A stretch of DNA of 64,000 bases from Trinickia fusca (GTDB lineage: Bacteria > Pseudomonadota > Gammaproteobacteria > Burkholderiales > Burkholderiaceae): the NCBI RefSeq assembly GCF_003628145.1, contig NZ_RBZV01000002.1, positions 620,001 to 684,000 on the forward strand. The letters are read 5' to 3'. Of the stretch, positions 1 to 8,511 are shown piece after piece (within the stretch, counting starts at the first letter, position 1; every line of letters begins with the position of its first letter). The notes below the pieces were generated by a model that did not search any database, was not told the origin of the DNA, and was given only the letters and a program-made list of their open reading frames with translations. A program made the translations under genes and the position numbers.

Positions 1-1315
1 AAACGACGATGCGCTTGACCTGAAAGCGCTCGCCATGATCGATCGAGTCATAGAAGCCCCACGGACGTCGCACCTTGCGATGCGCGTCGGCTTCGGGTGC
101 GTGCTCGGCCTTGATGCGCGCGACGAGCCCTTTCACGCGCTGCACGTGCGAGCGGTCGGCCACGAGCACGGCATCGGGCGTCTCGACGACGACGACGTTG
201 GTCGTGCCCACGCACGCGACGAGCCGCCCTTCCGAGTGCGCATAGGTCGAGGTCGCGCCTTCCAGCACGACGCGGCCGCGCGCGACGTTGCCGCACTCGT
301 CCTTCTCGAGGGCATCCCAGACGGCGTCCCACGAGCCAAGATCGGACCAGCCCGCGTCGAGCGGCACGACGACACCGCGGCACGGCGCATCGATGGTGCC
401 GATGCGCTCCATCACCGCATAGTCGATCGAATCGGCCGGCGCGCGCGCGAACGACTCGGGCGCCGGCCGGAAGTGCTCGCCTTCGACCGTGCCGTCGACG
501 AATGCCGCGAGGCAAGCGTCGTGCATCTCCGGGTGCATGGCACGGAGCACGTCGAGCCACACCGAGGCGCGCATCACGAAGATGCCGCTGTTCCACCAGT
601 AGGTGCCCGCCGCGACATACTGCGCGGCAAGCTCAGCCGCGGGCTTTTCGACGAATCGGTCGAGTTGATGGCTGCCGTCACCGAGCGCCTCGCCGATGCG
701 GATATAACCGAAGCCCGTATCGGGGCGCGTGGGTGGCACGCCGAGGGTCGCGATCACGCCGCGTTCGGCGTGCCGCGCAGCCAGCTCGATCGCCTGCTTG
801 AGCGCCTGAACGTCGGCGATCGCATGGTCGGCGGGCATGACGACGAGGATGGCGTCCTCGCCTTGCTCGCACGCCAGCGCCGCGGCAAGCGTCAGCGCAG
901 GCGCCGTGTCGCGCCGCGCGGGCTCGACGATGAGCCGAGGCACGACGCCGCTTGCGCGCAACTGCTCGTCGATAATGAAGCAGTGCTCCCCGCCGCACAC
1001 GACAATAGGCGAAGCAGCGAGCGTCCAGCCGTCGGGGAAGCCGTCGAGGCGGTGCACGGTCGCCTGCAGCAGCGAATCGGAACCCACCACATCGATCAAC
1101 TGTTTCGGAAAGTGCTCGCGCGACATCGGCCACAACCGCGTGCCCGAGCCGCCTGCGAGGACAACGGGGACGATGCGCTTGCACGGCGCGTACGTCGCCT
1201 CCGAAGCGGCGGGCGCAGCGTCGTGCACGGCCTCTCCCGCCTTCGCCTGGATGGCCGGCACCGGTGCCATGCCAGCATGGCCGACGCCGTCATCGCGTCG
1301 TTCGTGAAGCCTCAT
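1..1315 (-). CDS. manC: Mannose-1-phosphate guanylyltransferase (ManC/BceA type), 3' end cut by window
   Basis: Makes GDP-mannose from mannose-1-phosphate and GTP, a cytoplasmic precursor step for exopolysaccharide or O-antigen. The nucleotidyltransferase signature GGSGTRLWPMSRE lies near residues 55-67, FVEKP follows mid-protein, and the frame is still open at base 1 inside the type II PMI cupin region (RPWGFYDSIDHGERF). About 438 codons are visible; the family usually has 470-510, so the C-terminal end of the isomerase/cupin domain is missing. The start at 1315 has an AAGGAG site 7 nt upstream; an in-frame ATG at 1270 is the alternative. The first ~45 residues are an unconserved Ala-rich extension. 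It lies 17 nt downstream of the GlxA-type regulator on the same strand and is probably co-transcribed with it. Whether the full protein is bifunctional (PMI/GMP) cannot be decided here. Confidence 0.93.
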   Translation of the reverse strand, partial: MRLHERRDDGVGHAGMAPVPAIQAKAGEAVHDAAPAASEATYAPCKRIVPVVLAGGSGTRLWPMSREHFPKQLIDVVGSDSLLQATVHRLDGFPDGWTLAASPIVVCGGEHCFIIDEQLRASGVVPRLIVEPARRDTAPALTLAAALACEQGEDAILVVMPADHAIADVQALKQAIELAARHAERGVIATLGVPPTRPDTGFGYIRIGEALGDGSHQLDRFVEKPAAELAAQYVAAGTYWWNSGIFVMRASVWLDVLRAMHPEMHDACLAAFVDGTVEGEHFRPAPESFARAPADSIDYAVMERIGTIDAPCRGVVVPLDAGWSDLGSWDAVWDALEKDECGNVARGRVVLEGATSTYAHSEGRLVACVGTTNVVVVETPDAVLVADRSHVQRVKGLVARIKAEHAPEADAHRKVRRPWGFYDSIDHGERFQVKRIVV

Positions 1316-1332
1316 ACCGGTTCTCCTTGTTC

Positions 1333-2334
1333 TCAACCGCCCGCTTCGCGGCGGCTTTGCATGCGGAACTCGGTGGGCGAGATCATCATGCGTTTGCGGA
1401 AGATCTTCGCGAGACGGTCGCCGTTGCCCATGCCGCTGCGCCGCGCGATCTTGTCGACGGGCAGTTCCGAATCGATGAGCAAGCTGCACGTGATGGCCAG
1501 ACGGGCCTGCAGCAGATAGTCCGACGGCGTCATGCCGAGCTCGAGCTTGAAACGGCGCAGGAAATTGCGCTCGCTCATCGCGGCGACCTGTGCCGCATCG
1601 GCGATCGAGATCGGCCGCTCGCAGTTCTCCTGGAGCCAGCGCGCAGCCGCGCGGATCTTGTCGCCGGCGGTCGCCGCGCCGGCGTCGCCGAGCAGCGGCA
1701 CGAAGCGCGAGCTCGCGCCCGGCATCATGCGTTCGGCGACGCTGCGCGCAATATCGAGGCCCAGGTCGCGCTTGACCATCGCCAGCGCACCTTTCATCGG
1801 TTCGAGCCGGTCGCTCGTGTCGGCGGCCGCGCTCACCTCGCCATTGGTCTGACGCAAGTACGAGCCGAACAGGTAATCGCGGTCGCGATTGGCGATGCCG
1901 GCCGCATCGAGCACCTCGCGGCCTTCGTCGATCGCACGCACGGCGGCCGTGTTGGTCTCTACGCGCCGCAGCCAGCCGATGAGCCGCTCGTCGCCGGCGG
2001 CGGCGCGCGCGCCCTTGCCGCCCGCAATGAACAACGCGTCGAAGCCGCTGTAGTGGCGGGCGTCGAGCCCGTCGGTCCACACGCGCACCGACGACGAACA
2101 CGTCACGTTGCCGCCGCGTGCCGACAGGAACGACACGTCATAGATCCACTCGTCGCCGGCGCTCGTGGCGACGAGCTCGTTGGCGACATGAAACACTTCG
2201 GCCACGAGCCCGGTGCCGAGCAAGGCACAATCGTCGAACAAGACGATCGCGATGCGGCGCGTGGCGCACTTGATGCTCTGTGCAGGAGCATGCAACCAAC
2301 CCATGAGCGCAGGTTCGATACTCGCGTAAGGCAT
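1333..2334 (-). CDS. GlxA-family transcriptional regulator (DJ-1/PfpI domain + AraC HTH)
   Basis: 333 aa. Residues ~25-190 form a DJ-1/PfpI amidase-like sensor domain (RIAIVLFDDCALLGTGLVAEV, then FDALFIAGGKGAR). Residues ~225-325 are an AraC-type double HTH (ISIADAAQVAAMSERNFLRRF, ending in KIFRKRMMISPTEFR). This is the GlxA-type architecture; ligands are usually unknown. The start at 2334 is chosen because a GAGGG site precedes it and the sensor domain begins shortly after; the frame is open further upstream but without conservation. It is a clear paralogue of the regulator at 6491-7519, with near-identical HTH phrasing (AAMSER.FLRRFK, LPVDKIARR). It sits directly upstream of the manC-like gene, so control of surface-polysaccharide precursor supply is a reasonable inference, but the target is not shown by sequence. 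Confidence 0.9.
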   Translation of the reverse strand: MPYASIEPALMGWLHAPAQSIKCATRRIAIVLFDDCALLGTGLVAEVFHVANELVATSAGDEWIYDVSFLSARGGNVTCSSSVRVWTDGLDARHYSGFDALFIAGGKGARAAAGDERLIGWLRRVETNTAAVRAIDEGREVLDAAGIANRDRDYLFGSYLRQTNGEVSAAADTSDRLEPMKGALAMVKRDLGLDIARSVAERMMPGASSRFVPLLGDAGAATAGDKIRAAARWLQENCERPISIADAAQVAAMSERNFLRRFKLELGMTPSDYLLQARLAITCSLLIDSELPVDKIARRSGMGNGDRLAKIFRKRMMISPTEFRMQSRREAGG

Positions 2335-3712
2335 GGCTTTTCCCTCAACAATCGTTGCCTGCATCCCGATCCGGTCTCGAACCCAACCCTGCTCGCAGTG
2401 CATCATAGACAGCGCCATTCGCCATTGCGGACGGCATGACGCAAAGTACCGACATGTTGGCGGAATACATACCGCTCGATGTCGTCTAAATATGACGCTG
2501 CAAATCATCAGAATTGCAACTCGAAGTCGAGACCAATCGGACAAATTCCAATTAATGCTGCAATTTTCACCCATCGTATTAGATGAAAATCCCCGTCTCG
2601 AGCCGGCGATGCATACCGGCACGAAGTCGTCGCCGAGCGGCGAACCCCGTTTTGTTGTTTGGCCTGAAGGGTGGTGGAAGAAGACTCGGCCTCGTGCGAG
2701 CCGATGATGTCGAATGCGCGCGGGCTACGCCCGGCGATGCCGTGTCAGGAAAGGATGGAGCAGATATCGTGCCGTGCCTGACTACCGCCGGAGCACGCCT
2801 GTTCCTGAGCGCGTTGACTCCACGATAAACGGTGCGCGATGAGCGATATGTTATGTAGAGCACATTGGCACACGACCACCCGTCAAAGAACGCCGCCGTT
2901 CTCCGGCATATCGTTCCGATTCTCCTCTACATTAAATCGTTAATCATTTATTACCTCGATCCGGATGTTTCACTTTTGATTCAATTTTTATCATTCGCCG
3001 AATTTCGCAATATGAACGAAAACACGGGAATTAGCTCGCAAATCAATAAATATGTGAAATCAAACCGCAAGTCTGTAGCGGCAACAATTTCGCGCGCTGG
3101 TTATGTGCAACGCACCATGCAAGCCCCGGGCCAGCATGCGGTGAACGGCAGTGCAAGCCGTATCTGGCCGGCACCTCGCCCTCCCTCCGGACACGGGAAG
3201 AATTTTCCGTCTATTGCATGACGAATCAAACGCAGCGAAAGTCGGCTGAAACCTTGACCCCACAAGGCTCGCCTCGCGCTGACGCACCTCGCCGGGACGA
3301 CCCCGACAAATCCGCCACGCCGATTGCGTAAATCGACGGTATTGAGTACTCCCGATTTTTTCCGGTTGCCTGTAGTCTCTTGGCTGCGCGATCAGGTTTC
3401 GTCATACGCAAACGTTTGCGCATGCTTACGTGCCTATCCTCGCCCCCGATAGTTCCGAAACGCCTGCGCCTTGGCCCTCCCGGGACGCCGGCTCCTTCGC
3501 CTTGGCATGACCGCTTCCTCGCGGACGACGATGCCTTTCCCCTGCGCAAGCAGGAGGACGTGCTCCCGTTGCCGCAGTCGAAGCCTGCGCGCCATTCCCT
3601 GTTGACCCGTCGCCCGTGGGCGACAAACGTGCATCGCCGTCGTCGCGATGTGCGGCGCCGCGCCTTGACCTTTTGCTGCGCGCGGGCGCGTTTGCGACAA
3701 CCAGAACGGAAC
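2335..3712. other. Long intergenic region without a convincing gene
   Basis: About 1.38 kb between the leftward regulator and the rightward glycosidase. The stretches near 2450-2590 and 2840-3070 are clearly AT-richer than the surroundings, with runs such as TTAATCATTTATTA, typical of promoter or nucleoid-protein-bound DNA. The only open frame of note (2865-3221) has no recognisable domain and an atypical composition. The one sharp motif is the palindrome at 3406-3421, described separately. The reading frame of the glycosidase is open back to 3380, but the signal peptide starts at 3713, so 3421-3712 is probably leader or promoter. Confidence 0.5.
3406..3421. promoter_or_regulatory. Perfect LacI/PurR-type palindrome upstream of glycosidase
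   Basis: The sequence ACGCAAACGTTTGCGC contains a perfect 14-bp palindrome (CGCAAACGTTTGCG) at 3407-3420. It matches the classical PurR-type operator (ACGCAAACGTTTGCGT) in all but the last base, and more generally the central-CG operators of LacI-family regulators. It lies about 290 bp before the start of the lipoprotein glycosidase. No LacI-family gene is adjacent; the only one in the window (53042-54070) has a different predicted operator. Function is inferred from symmetry only. Confidence 0.45.
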
Positions 3713-5755
3713 ATGAACGCCTTTTCGCTATTGAACGGCCCCTCGATCGGGGCACTCGCGCGCGGCGCTACCCGCTGCGTCGCGCACACGGCGGCAGGCG
3801 CCGCACTCGTCGTCTTGGCAGCCTGCGGAGGAGGGGGTGGTGGTAGCGCAGCCGACCCGACTGCACAGTCGGCGCTGGGAAGCGCCCCGGGCAGCCAGGG
3901 CAATGCGGGCAGTCCCGCACCAGTCGTCGCGGCCGGCGCTCAGGGGCTCACTTGCGGCTCGCCCTCGGCCCCTGTCAGCGCGGCTTCCGCGACCGGCGAC
4001 CTCATCGAAGCCGATACGCCGGGCAGCGACGGCACGCGCACGTTCGGGCTCGGCAGCCCGTTCCAGATCGCGTTCACGACGCGCGCCACGCAACAGGACA
4101 CGCTCGTGTGGCAGGTGCTCGACAACTGGAACAACGTCCGGGCGAGCGGCCGCTTCACGGTGCAAGGCGGGGCCAGCACAGTCACGTTGAGCTGCTCGTC
4201 GACGCTGGCCGGCTACTTCGCCGTGTCGGCCACGCTCGCCAGCGCAAGCGGACAGCTGCAGTCGCGCGGCACGCGTCCGAACGGCATCGCCACCTTCGGC
4301 GTGCGGCCCGACGTGTCGGCCGTGCTGCCGGCCGTCTCGTACGCCCACGAGGACCAGCACCGCTTCGGCGGCCAGGGCACCGACTATCTGAAGCCGGGGC
4401 AAACGTGCTGCAGCGGCGACGGCTATCGTCCGCTCTATCCCGACCTCGGCCTGTCGTGGGCCAACGACAACCGCAACTGGTACGTCGAGGAACCGAACGG
4501 CCCGAACACCTTCGTGCCGGGCACGAACACGCTGGCGCCCTACTTCCAGGCCGGCGACATCATGCGGCTCATTCAGCTCGACGGCATCCCCGGCTGGGCC
4601 AGCCCGACCGGCGCTCAGACGCACGCGTATGCGCCGACTTCCGAATCGGCCTTCCAGAATTACGCGAGCCGCGTCGGCACCGACTCGGCGCAAATCCGCG
4701 CGGCCTACTTCGCGTCGCAGTCGAACAACTACTATCAGATCACCTGGGAGCCGGATGCCGGTGGCCCGACGCAATGGCTCGACACCGATGCCAACCTCGT
4801 CGCGATGTATCAGGCCGCCTATACGGGCCTGCACTCGACCGACCCGAACGCGGTCGTGATGGGCGTCACCGATTCGATGGTGCGCACGAACACGCAATGG
4901 CTCACGCGCCTCGCACCGCTCGGCATTGGCCAGTATCTGGACGGTCTGTCGATTCACGGCTACTACGACGCGGGCACTTCGCCGTCGCACCCGCCCGAGC
5001 GTCTGGCGACCGACCCCGATCCGGCCACCGCCGCCAACGCCCTGCCCGCCTCGATGCGCGAGCTGCGCGCCGCCATGTCCCAATACCTGAAGCCCGGTGC
5101 ACGCCTGTTCGTCACCGAGACCGGCATCAGCTACGACAACGGCACCGCCTATGGCCCCAACTATCCGACCCAGAACGTCCTGTTCGCCCATGCCGCCGTC
5201 ATCGCCCGCACCCATCTGATCCTGCTCGGCGAAGGCGCCGATATGAGCTACCTCTTCTACTCCTCCGACACGCCCGACTCCCCACCCGGATACGGCCTGT
5301 TCTTCGACCTGAACGACGCCCAGGGCGCCTACGGCGCCAGCAACATCAGCCCCAAGCCCGCCGCCATGGCCGTCGCCGCCATGACCCGCATCGTCGACGG
5401 CACCTCCACCCTCGGCTATCTGAACAACGTGCCCGCCGGCGTCTACGGCTACGCCTTCCAGCGCCTGAACGGCGGCAAGGTCGTCACCGCCCTGTGGACC
5501 CACAATAACGCCAACTGGAGCGCCTCCTCCGGCTTCAGCGCCTCCTACAGCGTGCCCTACAGCCTGCAGGTCGATGCCCCTGGCTCCTCCGGCAGCGTCA
5601 TGCTTCTCGATGCCATGGGCAACGCCTCTTCCGTCCCTTACGCCGACGGACAGGTCGCGCTCACCCTCACCGAGTCGCCCCTTTACGTCGTCTCCACCAA
5701 CGCCGCCGTCATCAAGGCCAACGTCACCCCACCTCTAGGGTACGTCGCACACTGA
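3713..5755 (+). CDS. Secreted lipoprotein glycoside hydrolase, clan GH-A (GH39-like)
   Basis: 680 aa. The N-terminus is a lipoprotein signal with lipobox LAAC (Cys38), followed by a Gly/Ser/Ala-rich linker to about residue 80. A domain of about 100 residues precedes a TIM-barrel-like region. Two acidic residues fit a retaining clan GH-A enzyme: Glu346 in TWEPD (acid/base) and Glu469 in VTETGIS (nucleophile), with IHGYYD between them. The C-terminal ~110 residues look like the beta-domain of such enzymes. Start 3713 is chosen because it begins the signal peptide; the Shine-Dalgarno is weak. The gene is 21 nt upstream of the GDP-mannose hydrolase and near manC, so trimming or degrading a self-made mannose-containing exopolysaccharide (as PslG does in Pseudomonas) is plausible. 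Family assignment to GH39 is tentative; substrate unknown. Confidence 0.72.
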   Translation: MNAFSLLNGPSIGALARGATRCVAHTAAGAALVVLAACGGGGGGSAADPTAQSALGSAPGSQGNAGSPAPVVAAGAQGLTCGSPSAPVSAASATGDLIEADTPGSDGTRTFGLGSPFQIAFTTRATQQDTLVWQVLDNWNNVRASGRFTVQGGASTVTLSCSSTLAGYFAVSATLASASGQLQSRGTRPNGIATFGVRPDVSAVLPAVSYAHEDQHRFGGQGTDYLKPGQTCCSGDGYRPLYPDLGLSWANDNRNWYVEEPNGPNTFVPGTNTLAPYFQAGDIMRLIQLDGIPGWASPTGAQTHAYAPTSESAFQNYASRVGTDSAQIRAAYFASQSNNYYQITWEPDAGGPTQWLDTDANLVAMYQAAYTGLHSTDPNAVVMGVTDSMVRTNTQWLTRLAPLGIGQYLDGLSIHGYYDAGTSPSHPPERLATDPDPATAANALPASMRELRAAMSQYLKPGARLFVTETGISYDNGTAYGPNYPTQNVLFAHAAVIARTHLILLGEGADMSYLFYSSDTPDSPPGYGLFFDLNDAQGAYGASNISPKPAAMAVAAMTRIVDGTSTLGYLNNVPAGVYGYAFQRLNGGKVVTALWTHNNANWSASSGFSASYSVPYSLQVDAPGSSGSVMLLDAMGNASSVPYADGQVALTLTESPLYVVSTNAAVIKANVTPPLGYVAH

Positions 5756-5776
5756 CGTAGCGAGGCACCGAAAACC

Positions 5777-6271
5777 ATGGAACACGCCAAGACGCCCGCT
5801 TTGCTGACCGACGCCGAGTTCCTCGAAGCCGTCCGTCTCACCCCATTGATCTCGATCGATCTGATCGCATCGGACGAGCACGGCCGTGTGCTCGTCGGTG
5901 AACGGCGCCACGCCCCCGCGCGCGGCTCCTGGTTCGTGCCGGGCGGACGCATTCGTAAGGACGAATCGCTCGACGCGGCCTTCGCACGCACCGTCGAGGA
6001 CGAGCTCGGCATCGCACACGCCGTGCGCGGCGATGCGCGTTTCGTCGGCGTATTCGAGCATCACTACGCCGACGAAAACTTCGCGGCGGCACCCGGCATC
6101 TCGACGCACTACATCGTGCTGGCCTACGCACTCGCGATTGCCGGCGATACGCCGCTCACGCGCTTTGCTCAGCATCATCGCTACGCCTGGCTGCTGCCCG
6201 ACGAACTACGCCTGCGCGAGGACGTGCATGCGTTTACGAAAGCCTATTTCGACAGAGCGCAGCAACCCTGA
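5777..6271 (+). CDS. gmm: GDP-mannose mannosyl hydrolase (Nudix)
   Basis: 164 aa, the usual family length (~160). Hydrolyses GDP-mannose to GDP and mannose by attack at the sugar carbon, so it can tune GDP-mannose supply for polysaccharide synthesis. The modified Nudix box runs from about residue 56 (GGRIRKDES) to 79 (VEDELGI); the divergent box, lacking the standard REXXEE, and the N-terminal block SIDLIASDEHGRVLVGER followed by GSWFVPGGR are typical of GDPMH rather than ordinary Nudix pyrophosphatases. The C-terminal HHRYAWLLPDEL also fits. It starts 21 nt after the glycosidase stop, consistent with an operon. Together with manC at the window edge it supports a GDP-mannose-based exopolysaccharide locus. 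Confidence 0.88.
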   Translation: MEHAKTPALLTDAEFLEAVRLTPLISIDLIASDEHGRVLVGERRHAPARGSWFVPGGRIRKDESLDAAFARTVEDELGIAHAVRGDARFVGVFEHHYADENFAAAPGISTHYIVLAYALAIAGDTPLTRFAQHHRYAWLLPDELRLREDVHAFTKAYFDRAQQP

Positions 6272-6490
6272 GGCCTGACGAAAGCGCCCCAAATGAGCCG
6301 AACGAACTGCCGAGTATCGAAGACATCTGCCAAGATCTCGCGTCTTTGCGACGAATGGCGCGGTACTCATCCCCGAGCCGCATATGATGCGTCGCATCGA
6401 GTGCTGCGCGGCGCTCCGCTCGCGCGGCGTCATGGCCGGCGCAGCGTCCGCCCATCGAATGCTTCATGCCTTCGGGCGAATCCGGCATAC

Positions 6491-7519
6491 ATGGCTAAAC
6501 GCATCGCTATCCTGATCTTCGACGCGTTCTCTCTGATCGAGGTAAGTTCAGTTGCGGAAGTGTTTCGGCTTGCCGACGAAATCGAAATCGAACGCTCGGT
6601 CGCGCAGCAAGATCCGCTCCAGCCTGCCTCCGACGTGGAACACGCAGGGCCGCGCGAAGCGCACGAGCCGTACTCGCTGATCGTCGTCTCGAGTACGGGG
6701 GGCAGCATCGCGAGCAACGGTTCGATGCGCGTATGGTCTGAGCCGCTGCAAGCGTATGCGTCGATGGGCTTCGACGTGCTGTTCATCGCGGGCGGCCCCG
6801 GCGCCGCGCGCCTCAAGGACGATGGCGAGTTTTTGCACCGCCTGCACGAGGTGATGCAAAGGACGCGCGTCGTCAAGGCGATCGGCGAAGGCTTCGCGAT
6901 CCTCGCAACGGCTCACGCGGTCGGCGCGTATGTCGGCGAGCCGGCGGGCTCGCCGCAAGCGCCCAACGTGCCGCTCGTCGTAGGCGCTAGCGCCCGCGCG
7001 GCGCCGCTGATCGATCAGCCGCCGGCCCTCGACGATCCGCTCGGCCCGATCGCGGCCGCCCTCTCGATCGTCAAGCGCGAACGCGGCCCCGAGGTCGCGC
7101 GCGAAATCTCCGAGCGCTCGATGCCGGGCGCGTGGCGGCGACTCGGCGCCGTGCTCGGCGAACTCGACGAAGGGGGGGCGCGCGAGAAGATCAACGCTGC
7201 GGCACGCTGGATCCGCGAGAACTATGGGCAGCCCATCTCGGTCGCGAAGGCCGCGGAAGTCGCTGCCATGAGCGAGCGCAGCTTCCTGCGTCGCTTCAAA
7301 TCGCAGATGGGACTCACCCCTTCGGAATATCTGTTGCGCGCGCGGCTCGATGCGAGCTGCCTGCTGCTCGTCGCGACCGATCTGCCCGTCGACAAAATCG
7401 CGCGCCGCTGCGGCGTGGGCAGCGGCGACGGGCTCGCCAAGATCTTCCGCAAGCGGCTATCAGTTTCGCCGACCGAATACCGGACCACCGAACGACGCCG
7501 CGCGCAAAGCCGTCACTGA
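6491..7519 (+). CDS. GlxA-family transcriptional regulator, second paralogue
   Basis: 342 aa. DJ-1/PfpI domain from the N-terminus (RIAILIFDAFSLIEVSSVAEV; GFDVLFIAGGPGAAR) and AraC-type HTH at about residues 235-335 (ISVAKAAEVAAMSERSFLRRF; KIFRKRLSVSPTEYR). It is the sister of the regulator at 1333-2334, the two bracketing the glycosidase/GDP-mannose hydrolase pair in opposite orientations. Start 6491 aligns with the paralogue's domain start; the frame is open to 6293 but that part has no conserved character, and 6272-6490 probably carries the promoter. Its stop overlaps the tail of the convergent LysR gene by 7 bp. Target genes unknown; the flanking polysaccharide genes are the obvious candidates. 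Confidence 0.88.
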   Translation: MAKRIAILIFDAFSLIEVSSVAEVFRLADEIEIERSVAQQDPLQPASDVEHAGPREAHEPYSLIVVSSTGGSIASNGSMRVWSEPLQAYASMGFDVLFIAGGPGAARLKDDGEFLHRLHEVMQRTRVVKAIGEGFAILATAHAVGAYVGEPAGSPQAPNVPLVVGASARAAPLIDQPPALDDPLGPIAAALSIVKRERGPEVAREISERSMPGAWRRLGAVLGELDEGGAREKINAAARWIRENYGQPISVAKAAEVAAMSERSFLRRFKSQMGLTPSEYLLRARLDASCLLLVATDLPVDKIARRCGVGSGDGLAKIFRKRLSVSPTEYRTTERRRAQSRH

Positions 7520-8511
7520 GCGTTGACCGGGCGCTTGCTGCCGCGCGCGGTCAGCAGCACGGATACGCCGCCGACGAGCTCGCGCAGCCACGCCACGTCG
7601 CCAGGCCGATCGGGCTGCGGATGCCACAACTGATAGCACTTGATGCGCGGAAACGGAATCGGTGCCTCGCGCACGGCCAGCGGCATGAAGCTCGCATAGT
7701 GTGTCGCGAAGCGACGCGTGGTCGTAAAGATCAGATCCGACTGCAGCAGCACCTGCGGCACGAGCCCGAAATACGGCAACGTCGTGACGACGCGCCGGGC
7801 GATACCGGCACGCGCGAGGCCGAGCTCGATCGCATTGCGCTTGGCGCCGCTGTACGGCGTCGGCGCCAGGTGCGCGCAGGCCATGTATTGCTCGCGCGTG
7901 AGCGGCTCATGCGCGAGCGGATGATCGGCGCGCATCAGGCAGACGACCGTGTCGAGGAACAGATCACTGCGTGCAAAGCGCGGCTCGGGCTTGGGCCAGT
8001 TGCCGAGCACGAGGTCGACCTCGCCCGCATCGAGCGCGGCCGCATGATCGAGCGAGGGATTGAGCGAATCGATCTCGAGCCGCGCATGCGGCGCGGCCGC
8101 GCGAAACTGCGCGACCAGCGTGGGCATGAAGAAATCGTTCAGATAGTCGGGCGCGGCGATTCGAAACGTGCGTCGCGCGCCGGCCGGATCGAATTCGCCG
8201 TGCGGCGTCGCCACGAAATCGACGTCGCGCAGTGCGCGTTGTGCGGGGCCCAGCAACGAGGCGCCGAACTCGGTCGGCACCATGCCCGACTTGCCGCGTA
8301 CGAGGATCGGGTCGCCCAGCAGCTCGCGCAGCTTGCGCAGCGCGGTGCTGATGGCCGGTTGCGTCTGGTTCAGTCGCAGCGCCGTCTGCGTGACGCTGCG
8401 CTCGGTCAGCAGGGTGCGCAGCACGCGCACGAGCCAGATGTCGAGGCCACCGGTCTTTTCGATCTCGTCGTCGGACGGCAGTGCGGCGCATGGCGGATCG
8501 CGCTGCGTCAC
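7513..8511 (-). CDS. LysR-family transcriptional regulator
   Basis: 332 aa. N-terminal winged HTH at residues ~15-75 (LLTERSVTQTALRLNQTQPAISTALRK split across helix and recognition helix), then a periplasmic-binding-protein-like effector domain. The LysR domain and DPILVRGKSG after it resemble NodD/NahR-type members. I chose the GTG at 8511 because it overlaps the TGA of the upstream isomerase gene in a GTGA junction, and the HTH starts soon after; the frame is open to 8760 but that part is antisense-like coding of the isomerase. Translational coupling with the isomerase suggests the regulator controls a small aromatic-catabolism unit, but no other ring-degrading gene is adjacent. Confidence 0.87.
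   Translation of the reverse strand: MTQRDPPCAALPSDDEIEKTGGLDIWLVRVLRTLLTERSVTQTALRLNQTQPAISTALRKLRELLGDPILVRGKSGMVPTEFGASLLGPAQRALRDVDFVATPHGEFDPAGARRTFRIAAPDYLNDFFMPTLVAQFRAAAPHARLEIDSLNPSLDHAAALDAGEVDLVLGNWPKPEPRFARSDLFLDTVVCLMRADHPLAHEPLTREQYMACAHLAPTPYSGAKRNAIELGLARAGIARRVVTTLPYFGLVPQVLLQSDLIFTTTRRFATHYASFMPLAVREAPIPFPRIKCYQLWHPQPDRPGDVAWLRELVGGVSVLLTARGSKRPVNAQ

Noticed and set aside
35-1519. 494-aa plus-strand open frame across the manC-like gene
   Set aside because: It is antisense to a clearly conserved sugar-nucleotide pyrophosphorylase and has an Arg/His/Asp-rich composition typical of GC-rich shadow frames.
2865-3221. 118-aa open frame in the AT-rich intergenic region
   Set aside because: No ribosome-binding site, no domain, and the C-terminal half shifts to GC-rich random-looking residues. 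Left as non-coding.
3728-5503. 591-aa minus-strand open frame opposite the glycosidase
   Set aside because: Gly/Val/Arg-rich shadow with no domain; the plus-strand lipoprotein with catalytic motifs is the real gene.
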